Positions 42,444 through 51,834 are shown, counted from the first letter of the stretch. The stretch: 64,000 bases of DNA from Pseudorhodobacter sp. MZDSW-24AT (GCF_002794355.1 NZ_PGOI01000002.1:1-64000), one strand, 5' to 3'. Notes: a model not told the origin generated them from the letters alone. Made by a program: numbers and translations.

Positions 42444-43576
42444 GGGGTGGCCTGCGGCAGCGAGAGGATGATGGGGGTGCCCTCGGTCACGTAGTCCTGA
42501 CCGACGGTGATCACGGTGGCGCTGTCGGGCAGGCCGGTGACAAGCACGCCGTCCAGAGTATCGCGCAGCAGGGTGACGGGGGCAAAGCGGGCTTGTCCGT
42601 CCACCGCGAGCCGCACGCCCAAGGTGCCCGCGTTGTCGAGCGTGAGGCTGGAGGCCGGGAGCAAATGCGCCATGACGCCATCGGCGGCGATCAGCATTTC
42701 GGCGGTCTGGCCATCGCGGATGGCGAGATCGGGGTTGGGCACCGTGACCTCGACCCGGAAGGTCCGGGTGGCGGGATCGGCAGAGCGCGACAGGAACGTG
42801 ACGCGGCCCTGCACCTCGCGCCCCGAAATCAGGCGCGCGCCCGCCATGGCGCCGACAGAGATGCGGTCCACCTCGGCCTCGGGGACGAATCCCACGAGCT
42901 TGATCGGGTCCAGCTGGATCACGGTCGCGCAGGGGTTGCCCGGCTGCACGAGGCTGCCCAGTTCGGCGGTATCGCTTTCCAAAAGCCCTTGGAACGGGGC
43001 GGTGATGCGCAGGCGAGACAGATCGATCTGGATGGCATCAAGCGCGGATTGCGCGGATTGCACGCCTGCCCGCGCGGATTCGAGTAAGGCCGCCGTGCCG
43101 ATGCGGCGTGTTTCCGAGGCAAAACCGCCCTCCTGAAGGCGGGTGGCGGCTTCGGCGTTCACCTCGGCCTCGCGCAGGCGGGCTTGGGCCTCTCGCAGAC
43201 GGGCCTGCGCCTCGGCCTCTTGCTGAGGGCGGGTGCCGGGATCAAGTTCACAGAGCGTTTGGCCGTGGGTGACAAAGGCACCGCGGCGCAGGGGATCGGA
43301 GCGCACCAAGCCGCCGGTTTCGGCGCGCACCTCAACCTGACGCGCGGCTTCGGTGCGCCCGCGCGCGATGACAGCGTCTTGCACCTGTGTGGCCGTGGAG
43401 GTCAGACCCACCACCGAAATGGGGCCGTTTTCCGGCAAGGCCGCAGGGGCGGGATCGGCGGCGGGCGTGGCGGGCGCCGCGCCAAGAGAGTGCTCGGTCA
43501 AACGATCCCGCTCGAACACGGCGAGATAGAGGATGGCGGCGACGGCCAGAGCAGTGAGAGGGGGCAGGATACGCAT
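42440..43576 (-). CDS. RND efflux periplasmic adaptor
   Basis: 378 residues: an N-terminal membrane anchor (ILPPLTALAVAAILYLAVF), a lipoyl-type half (VEVRAETGGLVRSDPLRRG), a coiled-coil hairpin of Gln/Glu/Ala/Arg repeats (EAEAQARLREAQARLREAEV, about 120-150), and a barrel and membrane-proximal part (PDLAIRDGQTAEMLI). It links the pump to an outer-membrane channel. The start is ATG 43576, with AAAGG upstream. Same operon as the pump, adaptor first. Confidence 0.93.
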   Translation of the reverse strand: MRILPPLTALAVAAILYLAVFERDRLTEHSLGAAPATPAADPAPAALPENGPISVVGLTSTATQVQDAVIARGRTEAARQVEVRAETGGLVRSDPLRRGAFVTHGQTLCELDPGTRPQQEAEAQARLREAQARLREAEVNAEAATRLQEGGFASETRRIGTAALLESARAGVQSAQSALDAIQIDLSRLRITAPFQGLLESDTAELGSLVQPGNPCATVIQLDPIKLVGFVPEAEVDRISVGAMAGARLISGREVQGRVTFLSRSADPATRTFRVEVTVPNPDLAIRDGQTAEMLIAADGVMAHLLPASSLTLDNAGTLGVRLAVDGQARFAPVTLLRDTLDGVLVTGLPDSATVITVGQDYVTEGTPIILSLPQATP

Positions 43577-43801
43577 GGACACCTTTCAGGCCGCTCTGGC
43601 TGCGTGCAGTCTAGGGCCTGTGCCGCGTCGCGGCAAGTCACGCCGCGGGACGGGCGTGCGGGCAGGCGGGGGCGATGCGGGCGCAGGGCTTGGCAAGCCC
43701 TTGTGCTTGCGTGTAAGACAGGGCCGGAGGGGCTGGCCTGACCAAAGGGCGCGTGCCCTGCCGCCCCGGACTGAAATGCGCCTGTAGAAAGCCAGAGTGA
43801 C

Positions 43802-44461
43802 GTGAGCAATCCCGAAAATTTCATCCAGGAAGTCACGGAAGAGGTGCGCCGCGACCGGCTCTATGCCTATTTCCGCAAATATGGCTGGATTCCGGCCCTG
43901 ATCGTGGTGGGCGTTGTGGCGGGCACCGGCTGGACCGAATGGTCGAAGGCGCGCAATGCCGCACAGGCGCAAGCCTTTGGCGATGCGGTGCTGGATGCGC
44001 TGGATCTGGGCGGTGCCGCCGAGCGGCGCGAAGCATTGGCGGCGGCGCCGGTTTCGGGCGCGCAGCAGGCAGTGCTGTCGCTTTTGCTGGCATCGGACCC
44101 GACCGAGGACCGGGCGGCGAGTATTGCTGCGCTGGAGCAATTGGCGGCGGACGCATCGCAGCCGCAAAGCTACCGCGATCTGGCGGTGGTGCGGCGGGTG
44201 ATCTTGGCTGGGGCAGACCTGCCGCTGGCCGAGCGTCGCGCGGCGCTGGACCCGGTGGCGGCGCCGGGCCGTCCGTTCCGCCCGCTGGCGCTGGAGCAAC
44301 TGGCCTATCTGCTGGTGGAAGAGGGCCGGACCGAAGAGGCGATCGCCGCTTTGCAGGCCCTGTCGCAAGATCAGCAAGCCCCGGCGGGCTTGCGTGGCCG
44401 TGCAGGACAGATGATTGTGGCACTGGGGGGCGAAACCGCCCCCGTGGGTGACGCCGGGTGA
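43802..44461 (+). CDS. YfgM/TPR_21-like membrane protein
   Basis: 219 residues. The cytoplasmic N-terminus MSNPENFIQEVTEEVRRDRL and one TM helix (WIPALIVVGVVAGTGW, about 29-44) are followed by a helical TPR-like region with repeats such as RPLALEQLAYLLVEEGRTEEAIAAL. YfgM-type proteins associate with the Sec translocon and periplasmic chaperones in E. coli. The start is GTG, because no in-frame ATG precedes the N-terminal motif. Its stop overlaps a possible GTG start of bamB, an arrangement (yfgM-bamB-der) shared with gamma-proteobacteria. Confidence 0.85.
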   Translation: MSNPENFIQEVTEEVRRDRLYAYFRKYGWIPALIVVGVVAGTGWTEWSKARNAAQAQAFGDAVLDALDLGGAAERREALAAAPVSGAQQAVLSLLLASDPTEDRAASIAALEQLAADASQPQSYRDLAVVRRVILAGADLPLAERRAALDPVAAPGRPFRPLALEQLAYLLVEEGRTEEAIAALQALSQDQQAPAGLRGRAGQMIVALGGETAPVGDAG

Positions 44462-44502
44462 TCCGGCGCGGCTGGCTTGGGTCCGAGGGAGTGGAGCGGG
44501 TG

Positions 44503-45852
44503 GTGAAACAGAAGCGCTGTTTGGGACTGTCGGCGGTGGCCGCTGTCATGCTGCTGTCGGCGTGCGAGCGCGAATTGGTTCTTCCGGGCGAACGCTTTCC
44601 TGTGCGGGCTGATCTGGAGGCCTCGATTCCGGTGGCGGGCCAGCCTGCACCGGTCGCGCCCGCGTCGCGCCCGGTGAATCAAAGCGTGCCGATCTCTTTG
44701 CCTGCCGCGGCGGCCAATGCCGAATGGACGCATCGGGGCGGGTCTGCCCGCCATTCTTCGCCGCATGGGCGGTTTTCCGCCGCGCCGCAACGGGTGTGGA
44801 GCGCGAATATCGGTGCCGGATCAAGCCGGATGAACCGTTTGACGGCGGCACCCGTGGTGGCAGATGGCCGGATCGTGACGATGGACAGCCGCGCGCAGGT
44901 GGTGGCCACCGGCACCAATGGGGCGACGCTGTGGCGCGCTGACCTGACCCCGCAATTCGACCGGGGCGGCAATGTCTCGGGCGGGGGCGTGGCCATGGGC
45001 GGCGGCATGGTGTTTGTCGCGACGGGCTATGGCGAGTTGGTGGCCTTGCAGGCGGCAAGCGGCGCGGTGGTCTGGCGTCAGCGCTTGGCCAGCCCGGTGT
45101 CGGGCGCGCCGGCCTATGATGGCGGCACCGTCTATGTGTCGACACGCGATGGCGCGGGCTGGGCGGTGGATGCGCGCAATGGCAAGGTGCAGTGGACCGT
45201 GCCGGGCCTGCCCAATGCGCTTTCGGTTGCGGGGTCTTCGGCCCCGGCGGTAACCGACCGCAACGTGATTTTCCCGTTTCCGAGCGGTGAGCTGGTGTCG
45301 GCCCTGCGGCTGAACGGCGTGCGCGTCTGGGGTGCACCGGTGACGGGGCAGCGCCCGGGGCGCGGCTATGCCGGGTTGACGGATGTGACAGGTGATCCGG
45401 TGATCGTGGGAGGCACGATCTATGCGGGCACCGCCGCGGGCCGCACCGCGGCGATTGACGCGGGCACCGGTGAGCGCATCTGGACGGCTGTGGAAGGCGC
45501 GATGAACCCGCCGCTGGTGGTGGGGGGATCGGTCTTTGTCGTGAACGACGAGGCGCGGCTGGTGCGGATGGATGCGGCGACCGGATCGGTGATCTGGATG
45601 GCCGACATGCCCTATTTCGAGAATGACCGTCCGCGGCGGCAAAAGGCCATCACCGCGCATTACGGCCCGGTTCTGGCCGGGGGGCGTGTGGTGGTGGTCT
45701 CGGGCGACGGGCTGTTGCGGATGTTTGATCCGACCAACGGCGCGCTGGTGGGCAGCGCCCAAATTCCCGGTGGGGCGGCTTCGGCCCCGGCGCTTGCGGG
45801 GGGTGCCCTGTATGTGGTGGGTGGCAACGGGCAACTTCACGCTTTCCGTTAA
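44503..45852 (+). CDS. bamB: Outer membrane assembly lipoprotein BamB-like
   Basis: PQQ-type beta-propeller lipoprotein that assists BamA in inserting outer-membrane proteins. 449 residues from GTG 44503: signal VKQKRCLGLSAVAAVMLLSA with lipobox LSAC, then about eight blades with repeats such as LWRADLT, VVWRQRL, VQWTVPG and VIWMADMP. The start is preceded by GGAGTGGAGCGG. A longer GTG start at 44458 overlapping the upstream stop is possible but gives a less typical signal peptide. der follows. Confidence 0.88.
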   Translation: MKQKRCLGLSAVAAVMLLSACERELVLPGERFPVRADLEASIPVAGQPAPVAPASRPVNQSVPISLPAAAANAEWTHRGGSARHSSPHGRFSAAPQRVWSANIGAGSSRMNRLTAAPVVADGRIVTMDSRAQVVATGTNGATLWRADLTPQFDRGGNVSGGGVAMGGGMVFVATGYGELVALQAASGAVVWRQRLASPVSGAPAYDGGTVYVSTRDGAGWAVDARNGKVQWTVPGLPNALSVAGSSAPAVTDRNVIFPFPSGELVSALRLNGVRVWGAPVTGQRPGRGYAGLTDVTGDPVIVGGTIYAGTAAGRTAAIDAGTGERIWTAVEGAMNPPLVVGGSVFVVNDEARLVRMDAATGSVIWMADMPYFENDRPRRQKAITAHYGPVLAGGRVVVVSGDGLLRMFDPTNGALVGSAQIPGGAASAPALAGGALYVVGGNGQLHAFR

Positions 45853-45906
45853 GGCCAAAGACCTGTATGGGGTTCGGCTTGAATGAATGCGGAACCTGTA
45901 TAAGAC

Positions 45907-47367
45907 ATGAGCTTTACCCTCGCCATCGTGGGCCGCCCCAATGTGGGCAAGTCGACGCTTTTCAACCGCCTTGTGGGGCGCAAGCTGGCTTTGGTCGATG
46001 ACCAGCCGGGTGTGACGCGCGATCTGCGTGAGGGCGACGCCAAGTTGTTCGACCTGCGCTTTACGGTGATCGACACCGCCGGGCTGGAGGAAGTCACCGA
46101 TGACAGCCTTCAGGGCCGGATGCGGCGGTTGACCGAGCGCGCGGTGGATATGGCGGATATCTGCCTGTTCCTGATCGATGGCCGCGCGGGCGTGAACCCC
46201 TCTGACGAGGTGTTTGCCGATATCCTGCGCAAGAAGGCCGCCCGGGTTATTCTGGGCGTCAACAAGGCCGAGGGCCGCGCCGGTGAAGAAGGCGCGCTGG
46301 AGGCCTGGAGCCTGGGTCTGGGCGAGCCGCTGCGCCTGTCGGCCGAGCATGGCGAGGGGATGGATGATCTGTACCGTCTGCTCAAGCCGCTGGAAGGTGA
46401 GTTTGCCGAGCGCGAGGCCGAGAACACGCCGCTGACAGATGTGGACATCTCGGAAGAAGATGCCGAGCTGGAGGCCGATGAATTCGCGCACCGGCCCACG
46501 GTGAAAAAGCCGTTGCAGATTGCGGTGATCGGGCGGCCGAATGCGGGCAAGTCCACGCTGATCAACAAGATCATCGGCGAAGACCGCTTGCTGACCGGGC
46601 CCGAGGCCGGGATCACGCGGGACGCGATTTCGGTGCGGTCCGAATGGCAGGGCACGCCGGTGCGGATCTTTGACACCGCGGGCATGAGAAAGCGCGCGAA
46701 AGTCACGGAAAAGCTTGAGAAATTGTCGGTGGCCGATGGCTTGCGCGCCGTGCGCTTTGCCGAAGTGGTCGTCGTGCTGCTGGATGTGGATATTCCCTTT
46801 GAATCTCAGGACTTGCGGATCGCGGATTATGCGGAGTCCGAAGGCCGCGCCGTGGTGATCGCGGTGAACAAATGGGATCTGGAGGAAGACAAGCAGGACA
46901 AGCTGGCTGAGCTGAAAGAGATGTTCGACCGCCTGCTGCCACAGCTGCGCGGCGCGCCCTTGGTGACCGTGTCGGCCAAAACCGGGCGGGGTCTGGACCG
47001 GCTGCATGATGCCATCCGCCGCGCGCATGACACTTGGAACAAGCGCATCACCACCAACCGGCTGAACACGTGGCTGGGCGCCATGACCGAGGCGCACCCT
47101 CCACCGGCCCCGGGCGGCCACCGGATCAAGCTGCGCTATATGACGCAAGTGAAGACGCGCCCGCCGGGTTTTGTCATCAAATGCAGCCGTCCGGATGAGT
47201 TGGCGGAAAGCTACAAGCGCTATCTGATCAATGGCTTGCGCGATCATTTCGACATGCCGGGCACGCCGATCCGGTTGTTCTTCCGCTCTCAGGCGAATGA
47301 GAACCCGTTCAAGGATCGCAAATTCCACACGCCCAGCCGCTTGCGCAAGCATATGGACAAGAAATAG
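45907..47367 (+). CDS. der: GTPase Der (EngA)
   Basis: Double GTPase needed for 50S ribosome assembly. 486 residues. The first G domain (about 1-165) has GRPNVGKST at 8-16, DTAGLE and NKAEGRA. The second (about 200-370) has [20 protein letters not shown] and NKWDLEED. The C-terminal KH-like domain ends [16 protein letters not shown]. The linker is acidic ([10 protein letters not shown]). Start [12 protein letters not shown] is standard. Follows bamB by 54 bp. Confidence 0.97.
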   Translation: MSFTLAIVGRPNVGKSTLFNRLVGRKLALVDDQPGVTRDLREGDAKLFDLRFTVIDTAGLEEVTDDSLQGRMRRLTERAVDMADICLFLIDGRAGVNPSDEVFADILRKKAARVILGVNKAEGRAGEEGALEAWSLGLGEPLRLSAEHGEGMDDLYRLLKPLEGEFAEREAENTPLTDVDISEEDAELEADEFAHRPTVKKPLQIAVIGRPNAGKSTLINKIIGEDRLLTGPEAGITRDAISVRSEWQGTPVRIFDTAGMRKRAKVTEKLEKLSVADGLRAVRFAEVVVVLLDVDIPFESQDLRIADYAESEGRAVVIAVNKWDLEEDKQDKLAELKEMFDRLLPQLRGAPLVTVSAKTGRGLDRLHDAIRRAHDTWNKRITTNRLNTWLGAMTEAHPPPAPGGHRIKLRYMTQVKTRPPGFVIKCSRPDELAESYKRYLINGLRDHFDMPGTPIRLFFRSQANENPFKDRKFHTPSRLRKHMDKK

Positions 47368-47395
47368 CCGCGCGTTTCGCGGGCTTTTCATCATC
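47368..47395 (+). terminator. Possible terminator after der
   Basis: AGCCGCGCG-TTT-CGCGGGCT forms an imperfect stem followed by TTTTC immediately after the der stop. The same GCGGGCTTTTC ending occurs in the terminator at 55950. Confidence 0.5.
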
Positions 47396-47474
47396 CGCGA
47401 CCCATGATAGGGACGCGAGCCGAAATTTAACGGGTGCAAGGCAGAGGCCTTGACCCATTACAGGAGACGCCGAA

Positions 47475-47897
47475 ATGGCCATCGAACGCACGCTTTCCAT
47501 CATCAAGCCCGACGCAACCAAGCGCAACCTGACCGGCAAAATCGTTGCCAAGTTCGAAGAAGCCGGTCTGCGCGTTGTGGCCTCCAAGCGCATCCACCTG
47601 ACCGCCGCACAGGCTGGCGCGTTTTACGCCGAGCATTCCGAGCGTGGCTTCTATGGCGAGCTGTGCGAGTTCATGGCGTCGGAGCCGGTGGTTGTGCAGG
47701 TGCTGGAAGGCGAAGGCGCGATTGCGAAGAACCGCGAAGTGATGGGGGCCACCGATCCGGCACAAGCCGCTGACGGCACCGTGCGCAAGGATTTCGCCCT
47801 GTCGAAAGGCGAGAACTCGGTTCACGGGTCGGACAGCCCGGAGTCGGCTGCGCGCGAAATCGCGTTCTTCTTCTCGGGTCTTGAACTGGTTGGCTAA
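47475..47897 (+). CDS. ndk: Nucleoside diphosphate kinase
   Basis: Transfers gamma phosphate between nucleoside di- and triphosphates through a phospho-His. 140 residues, normal length. Visible: [19 protein letters not shown], the GVMGATDP-like [10 protein letters not shown] near 90, and the active His in [12 protein letters not shown] near 117. Ribosome site AGGAGAC is ten bases upstream. A small IR (GGTTGGC/GCCAACC) spans the stop. Confidence 0.97.
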   Translation: MAIERTLSIIKPDATKRNLTGKIVAKFEEAGLRVVASKRIHLTAAQAGAFYAEHSERGFYGELCEFMASEPVVVQVLEGEGAIAKNREVMGATDPAQAADGTVRKDFALSKGENSVHGSDSPESAAREIAFFFSGLELVG

Positions 47898-47916
47898 GGC
47901 CAACCGGGGGGAGCGG

Positions 47917-48255
47917 CTAGCGCCGCTCCACCACGCCGAAAAATTGAAGGGCCGCCTCCAGATCGGAGCGGCCCTTTTCCTTTGTGCCGATCATGCTGGA
48001 TTTGATCGCATCAAAGCGTTTGCGCAAGGCGACCTTTTCGTCGCCCTTGCAATCGTTCCACGGGCGGCCTTGGAGCCCCATGACCAGCACGTAATAGCCG
48101 ATGAAATGCGGTGCAGTGCCCGACAGAAGCAGGCGGCGATAGGCTTCATCCGCCCCCATCGCGCGCAGGTCGGCCGCGGTGTGGATGCCTGCGCGGGCAA
48201 AGGCCGCTTCGGAGGCAGGGCCAAGGTTGGGGATCGAGGAAACCGGGTCGGACAT
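47917..48255 (-). CDS. TfoX C-terminal domain protein
   Basis: 112 residues. The first 85 match the TfoX/Sxy C-terminal helical domain (SIPNLGPASEAAFARAGIHT, ADLRAMGADEAYRRLL, PHFIGYYVLVMGLQGRPW). TfoX proteins regulate competence or cAMP-CRP-dependent genes in gamma-proteobacteria, but this short stand-alone form has no known role. The tail is KGRSDLEAALQFFGVVERR. A LexA-like GTTC-N7-GTTC box lies 62 bp upstream of the start, inside the likely promoter. Confidence 0.85.
   Translation of the reverse strand: MSDPVSSIPNLGPASEAAFARAGIHTAADLRAMGADEAYRRLLLSGTAPHFIGYYVLVMGLQGRPWNDCKGDEKVALRKRFDAIKSSMIGTKEKGRSDLEAALQFFGVVERR
47948..47979 (+). terminator. Terminator-like hairpin inside the TfoX-C gene 3' end
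   Basis: AGGGCCGCCTCC and GGAGCGGCCCTTTT pair with one bulge, 51 bases after the ndk stop. It overlaps the coding end of the convergent TfoX-C gene, so it could end ndk transcription while encoding that tail. Confidence 0.4.
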
Positions 48256-48316
48256 GGCGCATCCACAGAGTCAAAACGGGGCCAGCGTGACCGCTGACCC
48301 CGCATTATGCAAGCGT

Positions 48317-48331
48317 GTTCTTTATCTGTTC
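48317..48331 (-). promoter_or_regulatory. LexA-type box upstream of the TfoX-C gene
   Basis: GTTC-TTTATCT-GTTC on the plus strand. It ends two bases before the stop of the upstream small peptide gene and is 62 bp before the TfoX-C start. On the minus strand a CATAAT -10-like box follows (48303-48308). The match is exact for the alphaproteobacterial SOS consensus. Confidence 0.45.
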
Positions 48332-48332
48332 T

Positions 48333-48482
48333 TCAGATCGAGGCCCAGTCCTTGAAGACCGGCGTGCCACCTTGCTGCTGCGGTGCGGGCTTGCCACCAC
48401 TTTGCTGCTGTTGGCCGCTTTGCTGGGGCGTCGAATTCTGCTGCGGGGTCATGTTTTGCTCCATCTGACCATGTGCTGCCAT
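48333..48482 (-). CDS. Gln-rich small peptide, hypothetical
   Basis: 49 codons: MAAHGQMEQNMTPQQNSTPQ, then QSGQQQQSGGKPAPQQQGGT and the non-repetitive tail PVFKDWASI. About a third of residues are Gln. No family recognised. The open frame continues about 12 codons upstream without an ATG, so the start could also be internal (Met7 or Met11). It precedes the TfoX-C gene on the same strand with a LexA-like box between. Coding status is likely from the distinctive composition and tail, but not certain. Confidence 0.4.
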   Translation of the reverse strand: MAAHGQMEQNMTPQQNSTPQQSGQQQQSGGKPAPQQQGGTPVFKDWASI

Positions 48483-48628
48483 GGCTTCAGCATTGGCACG
48501 GCTTCGGGCCGCATCAAGACGAAATCATGACATTGCGGCGACGCCATATGCTGGCTGTGGAAAAGCCGCAACAGGGGAAGTGATCACGGTTTCGATTTCG
48601 CCTTTGCGTGGCAAAATGGCGCCGAGGC

Positions 48629-48820
48629 TTAGGGCAGGATTTGTGCGGGAAAGCCGATGGCGGCAAGGGCGCTGATCTGACGGGCGGGATCGCCGCCTTC
48701 CACCGTGACCTGACGCGTCGCCAGATCGACCGAGACATGCGTGGCAAGGGGCGCAAGCGCGGCTTCGACCGAGGCTTTGCAATGGCCGCAGGACATATCG
48801 GGGACGGACAGTTTGGTCAT
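48629..48820 (-). CDS. copZ: Copper chaperone CopZ-like HMA protein
   Basis: 63 residues forming one heavy-metal-associated ferredoxin-like domain. The metal motif MSCGHC is near 9-14. It carries Cu(I) in the cytoplasm, likely to CopA or CueR. The start MTKLSVPD at 48820 follows a CAGGAG site. It is divergent from copA with a MerR-type promoter facing each way. Stop at 48629 leaves about 145 bp to the Gln-rich peptide. Confidence 0.9.
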   Translation of the reverse strand: MTKLSVPDMSCGHCKASVEAALAPLATHVSVDLATRQVTVEGGDPARQISALAAIGFPAQILP

Positions 48821-48842
48821 CTGCATCTCCTGTGTTGGGGAG

Positions 48843-48873
48843 CATATGGGGAGTCCAGTGGCGGGAAGGTCAA
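48843..48873 (-). promoter_or_regulatory. CueR-type promoter for copZ
   Basis: On the minus strand TTGACC and CATATG are 19 bp apart, with CTTCCC and GGACTCC in the spacer. A 19-bp spacer is diagnostic of MerR-family activation. It is nearly identical in sequence to the copA promoter. Confidence 0.8.
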
Positions 48874-48890
48874 GGGGGAAGTTGATGGGC

Positions 48891-48921
48891 TTGACCTTCC
48901 CGTGACTGGAAGCCCTATATC
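48891..48921 (+). promoter_or_regulatory. CueR-type promoter for copA
   Basis: TTGACC (48891-48896) and TATATC (48916-48921) with a 19-bp spacer. The spacer contains CTTCC-N7-GGAAG, the dyad expected for CueR/HmrR. It lies 19 bp before the copA start. Confidence 0.85.
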
Positions 48922-48939
48922 CCGAACAAAGGAGCGACC

Positions 48940-51159
48940 ATGTCTGAACTTGCCGAGCCAAAGCCCGTTTCCGAGATCACCCTTTCGGTTGAAGGGATGA
49001 CCTGTGCCGCTTGCACGGGACGGGTGGAGCGGGTGTTGCGGGCGCAGGCCGGGGTGGTGGCGGCAAGCGCCAATCTGGCGCTGCGCCGGGCGCAGGTGCA
49101 GGTGCAGGATGGCGTGCAGGCCCAGGCGTTGGCGGCGGCGGTGCGCGGGGCGGGCTTTGCCGCCCAGCCCTTGGACGAGGCCGCGCCGCAAAGCCCCGAG
49201 GCCGAAGAGCGGGCGCTGTGGCGCGCGGCGGCTGTGGCCGGGATGCTGACGCTGCCCGTGTTCGTGACCGAGATGGGCGGGCATCTGCTGCCAGCCTTTC
49301 ACCATTGGCTGCACGCCAGTTTTGGCATGGAGCGGCTTTGGGCGATGCAGTTTGTGCTGGTCACGCTGGTGCTGGCGTTTCCGGGGCGGCTGTTTTTGAC
49401 CAAGGGGGGGCTTGCCTTGCTGCGGGGCGCGCCGGACATGAACGCGCTGGTGGCGGTGGGCACCGTGGCGGCATGGGGCTGGTCGAGCGTGGTGCTGTTT
49501 GCGCCTGCCTTGGTGCCAGAGGCGTCACGCGCGGTGTATTTTGAGGCGGCAGCGGTGATCGTGACGCTGATCCTGCTGGGGCGCGCGCTGGAGGCGCGGG
49601 CGCGCGGGCAGGCGGGGGCGGCGATTGCGCGGCTGGTCGGCATGCAGCCCAAGACGGCATGGGTGGAAGACGGCGGCACCGTGGTGGAGCGCCCGGTGGC
49701 GGCCTTGCTGCCCGGGATGGTGGTGCAGATCCGCCCCGGCGCGCGGCTGCCGGTGGATGGGGTGGTGCTGGCGGGCCAGAGCGCGGTGGATGAGGCAATG
49801 CTGACCGGTGAGCCTGTGCCGGTGGCCAAGGGGCCGGGGGATGCGGTGACGGGGGGCACGGTGAACGGCACCGGGGCGTTGCGGGTGCAGGTGGCACAGG
49901 TCGGCGCGGGCACGGTGCTGGCGCGGATCACGGCGATGGTCGCCGAGGCGCAGGGCGGCAAGCTGCCGGTGCAGGCCTTGGTGGACCGGGTGACGCTGTG
50001 GTTTGTGCCGGTGGTGATGGGGATCTCGGCCTTGAGTTTCGCGCTGTGGCTGGCCTTTGGGCCGGGGCTTGCGCAGGCGGTGGCGGCGGCGGTGGCAGTG
50101 CTGATCATCGCTTGCCCCTGCGCCATGGGGTTGGCGACGCCGGTGTCGATTCTGGTGGGGAGCGGGCGCGCGGCGGAACTGGGCGTACTGTTCCGGCGCG
50201 GGGCGGCGATGCAAAAGCTGGCCCGCGTGCGCGAGGTGGCCTTTGACAAGACCGGCACTTTGACGATGGGGCGTCCGAGCGTGGTAGAGGTCATGGGCGC
50301 GCCGGGGACGCTTGCACGTGCGGCGGCGGTGGAGGCGGCGTCCGAGCATCCGCTGGCACAGGCGGTGCTGGCCGAAGCCGTGCGGCAGGGCGTGGCTGTG
50401 CCGGGGGCAAGCGGCTTTGCCGCGCGGCCGGGGTTTGGCGCGGTGGCGCAGGTAGGCGGGCAAACGGTGGCCGTGGGGGCCGCGCGGATGTTTGATGCGG
50501 TGCCAGAGGGTCTTGCGGCCGCCGCCGCGCGGGCGGCGACGCAAGGGCAATCGGTGCTGTTCGTTGCGGTGGCCGGAGAGGTGAGTGGGCTGATCACCGT
50601 GGCCGATCCGCTGAAGCCGCAGGCGGCGCGGGCGGTGGCAGCCTTGCAGGACATGGGGCTGACGGTGCGCATGATCTCGGGCGATACGCAGGCGGCGGCA
50701 GAGACGGTGGGGGCCGGGATCGGCATCCGGCGAATCGAGGCCGGGGTGCTGCCCGAGGGCAAGCTGGAGGCGATCCGCGACGCGGGGGATGGTTTGGCCT
50801 TTGTGGGCGATGGTATCAATGACGCGCCTGCGCTGGCCGCCGCTGGGGTGGGGATTGCGATGGGCACCGGCACCGACATTGCCATCGAGGCGGGGGATGT
50901 GGTGGTGATGCGCGGTGATCCGCTGGCGGTGGTGGATGCCATCGGGCTGGCCCGCGCCACCTTGCGTAACATCCGGCAGAACCTGCTGTGGGCCTTTGGC
51001 TATAATGCGGCGCTGGTGCCGGTGGCGGCGGGGGTGCTGGTGCCTTTTGGAGGGCCGGGACTTTCGCCGATGCTGGCGGCGGCGGCGATGGCGCTGTCTT
51101 CGGTGTTTGTGGTCAGCAATGCGCTGCGGTTGCGCGGCTATCAGGGGGTGAGGCGATGA
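48940..51159 (+). CDS. copA: Cu(I)-exporting P1B-type ATPase CopA
   Basis: Exports Cu(I) from cytoplasm to periplasm. 739 residues. One N-terminal HMA domain has [13 protein letters not shown] near 20. Membrane helices follow, with the transport motif [12 protein letters not shown] near 390 and phosphorylation site [10 protein letters not shown] near 432. Further motifs are the TGE loop MLTGEPVPV near 285, HP in SEHPLAQ near 467, and GDGINDAP near 625. Ribosome site AAAGGAG precedes ATG 48940. The stop overlaps the cueR start (ATGA). Confidence 0.97.
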   Translation: MSELAEPKPVSEITLSVEGMTCAACTGRVERVLRAQAGVVAASANLALRRAQVQVQDGVQAQALAAAVRGAGFAAQPLDEAAPQSPEAEERALWRAAAVAGMLTLPVFVTEMGGHLLPAFHHWLHASFGMERLWAMQFVLVTLVLAFPGRLFLTKGGLALLRGAPDMNALVAVGTVAAWGWSSVVLFAPALVPEASRAVYFEAAAVIVTLILLGRALEARARGQAGAAIARLVGMQPKTAWVEDGGTVVERPVAALLPGMVVQIRPGARLPVDGVVLAGQSAVDEAMLTGEPVPVAKGPGDAVTGGTVNGTGALRVQVAQVGAGTVLARITAMVAEAQGGKLPVQALVDRVTLWFVPVVMGISALSFALWLAFGPGLAQAVAAAVAVLIIACPCAMGLATPVSILVGSGRAAELGVLFRRGAAMQKLARVREVAFDKTGTLTMGRPSVVEVMGAPGTLARAAAVEAASEHPLAQAVLAEAVRQGVAVPGASGFAARPGFGAVAQVGGQTVAVGAARMFDAVPEGLAAAAARAATQGQSVLFVAVAGEVSGLITVADPLKPQAARAVAALQDMGLTVRMISGDTQAAAETVGAGIGIRRIEAGVLPEGKLEAIRDAGDGLAFVGDGINDAPALAAAGVGIAMGTGTDIAIEAGDVVVMRGDPLAVVDAIGLARATLRNIRQNLLWAFGYNAALVPVAAGVLVPFGGPGLSPMLAAAAMALSSVFVVSNALRLRGYQGVRR

Positions 51160-51581
51160 ACATCAAGGATGTGGCTGACCGGTCGGGCCTGCCTGCCAAG
51201 ACCATTCGCTATTATGAAGAGATCGGGCTGATCCGGCCTTTGCGGGCGGCGAACGGCTATCGCAGCTTTCGCGAGAGCGATTTGCACAAGCTGACCTTTC
51301 TGTCGCGTGCGCGCTCGCTTGGCTTTTCCATTGAAGACTGCCGGACGCTGCTGGCGCTGTATGAGGACCGCGCCCGCGCCTCGGCAGATGTGAAAGCGGT
51401 GGCCAATGCCCATCTGGCGCGGATCGCGGAGAAGATTGCGGAATTGCGCGCGATGGAGGCGGCGCTGCGGCATCTGGTGGGGGCCTGCGCCGGGGACGCG
51501 CGGCCCGATTGCCCGATCTTGGCCGGGCTGGAGACGGGGTTGCCGCAGACGGGACAAACGGGCAGCGGCGGGACGCGCTGA
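51156..51581 (+). CDS. cueR: Copper-responsive MerR regulator CueR/HmrR
   Basis: Activates copper efflux promoters when Cu(I) binds. 141 residues: winged helix ([20 protein letters not shown]), dimerisation helix, then the copper loop [12 protein letters not shown] with Cys111 and Cys119, diagnostic of CueR/HmrR. Translationally coupled to copA. The two divergent 19-bp-spacer promoters upstream are the obvious targets, including its own operon. Confidence 0.95.
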   Translation: MNIKDVADRSGLPAKTIRYYEEIGLIRPLRAANGYRSFRESDLHKLTFLSRARSLGFSIEDCRTLLALYEDRARASADVKAVANAHLARIAEKIAELRAMEAALRHLVGACAGDARPDCPILAGLETGLPQTGQTGSGGTR

Positions 51582-51627
51582 TGCGCAAATTGCGAATGCG
51601 TGTCATAACTATTGTCAAACAAAATCA

Positions 51628-51656
51628 TTGACTTGGCGCGAGTGGCGGCCTATTGC
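51628..51656 (+). promoter_or_regulatory. Sigma70-type promoter for the mntP riboswitch
   Basis: TTGACT (51628-51633) and TATTGC (51651-51656) are exactly 17 bp apart and just upstream of the riboswitch sequence. Confidence 0.65.
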
Positions 51657-51659
51657 CCC

Positions 51660-51790
51660 CCCCATCGGGGAGTAGCAACCACAACCGATTGTGGGAACGT
51701 GTCAACATGATCGCAGAGGCTTCTGCGTGGTGCGTTCGACCAGAAATGGTTCTGCGAGACCGTGACGGTGCAGCCCCTTTTTGGGCAAGG
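51660..51790 (+). promoter_or_regulatory. yybP-ykoY manganese riboswitch upstream of mntP
   Basis: Contains the hallmark GGGGAGTAG (51667-51675), a hairpin CCACAACCGATTGTGG, the conserved GTCAACATG (51701-51709), a GCAG...CTGC hairpin, and CTGCGAGACC (about 51752-51761). These match the conserved pieces of the yybP-ykoY family, which senses Mn2+ and commonly precedes mntP, as here. The 3' GCCCC-TTTTT-GGGC stretch may be part of the expression platform. Confidence 0.85.
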
Positions 51791-51834
51791 GCAGTGCAGA
51801 TCCGTCCGGTTTCTCGCCCCAGAAGGATAAGACC

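Noticed and set aside
47888-47905. Terminator at the ndk stop (GGTTGGC/GCCAACC)
   Set aside because: Short stem that includes the stop codon and has no T-run; noted only within ndk.
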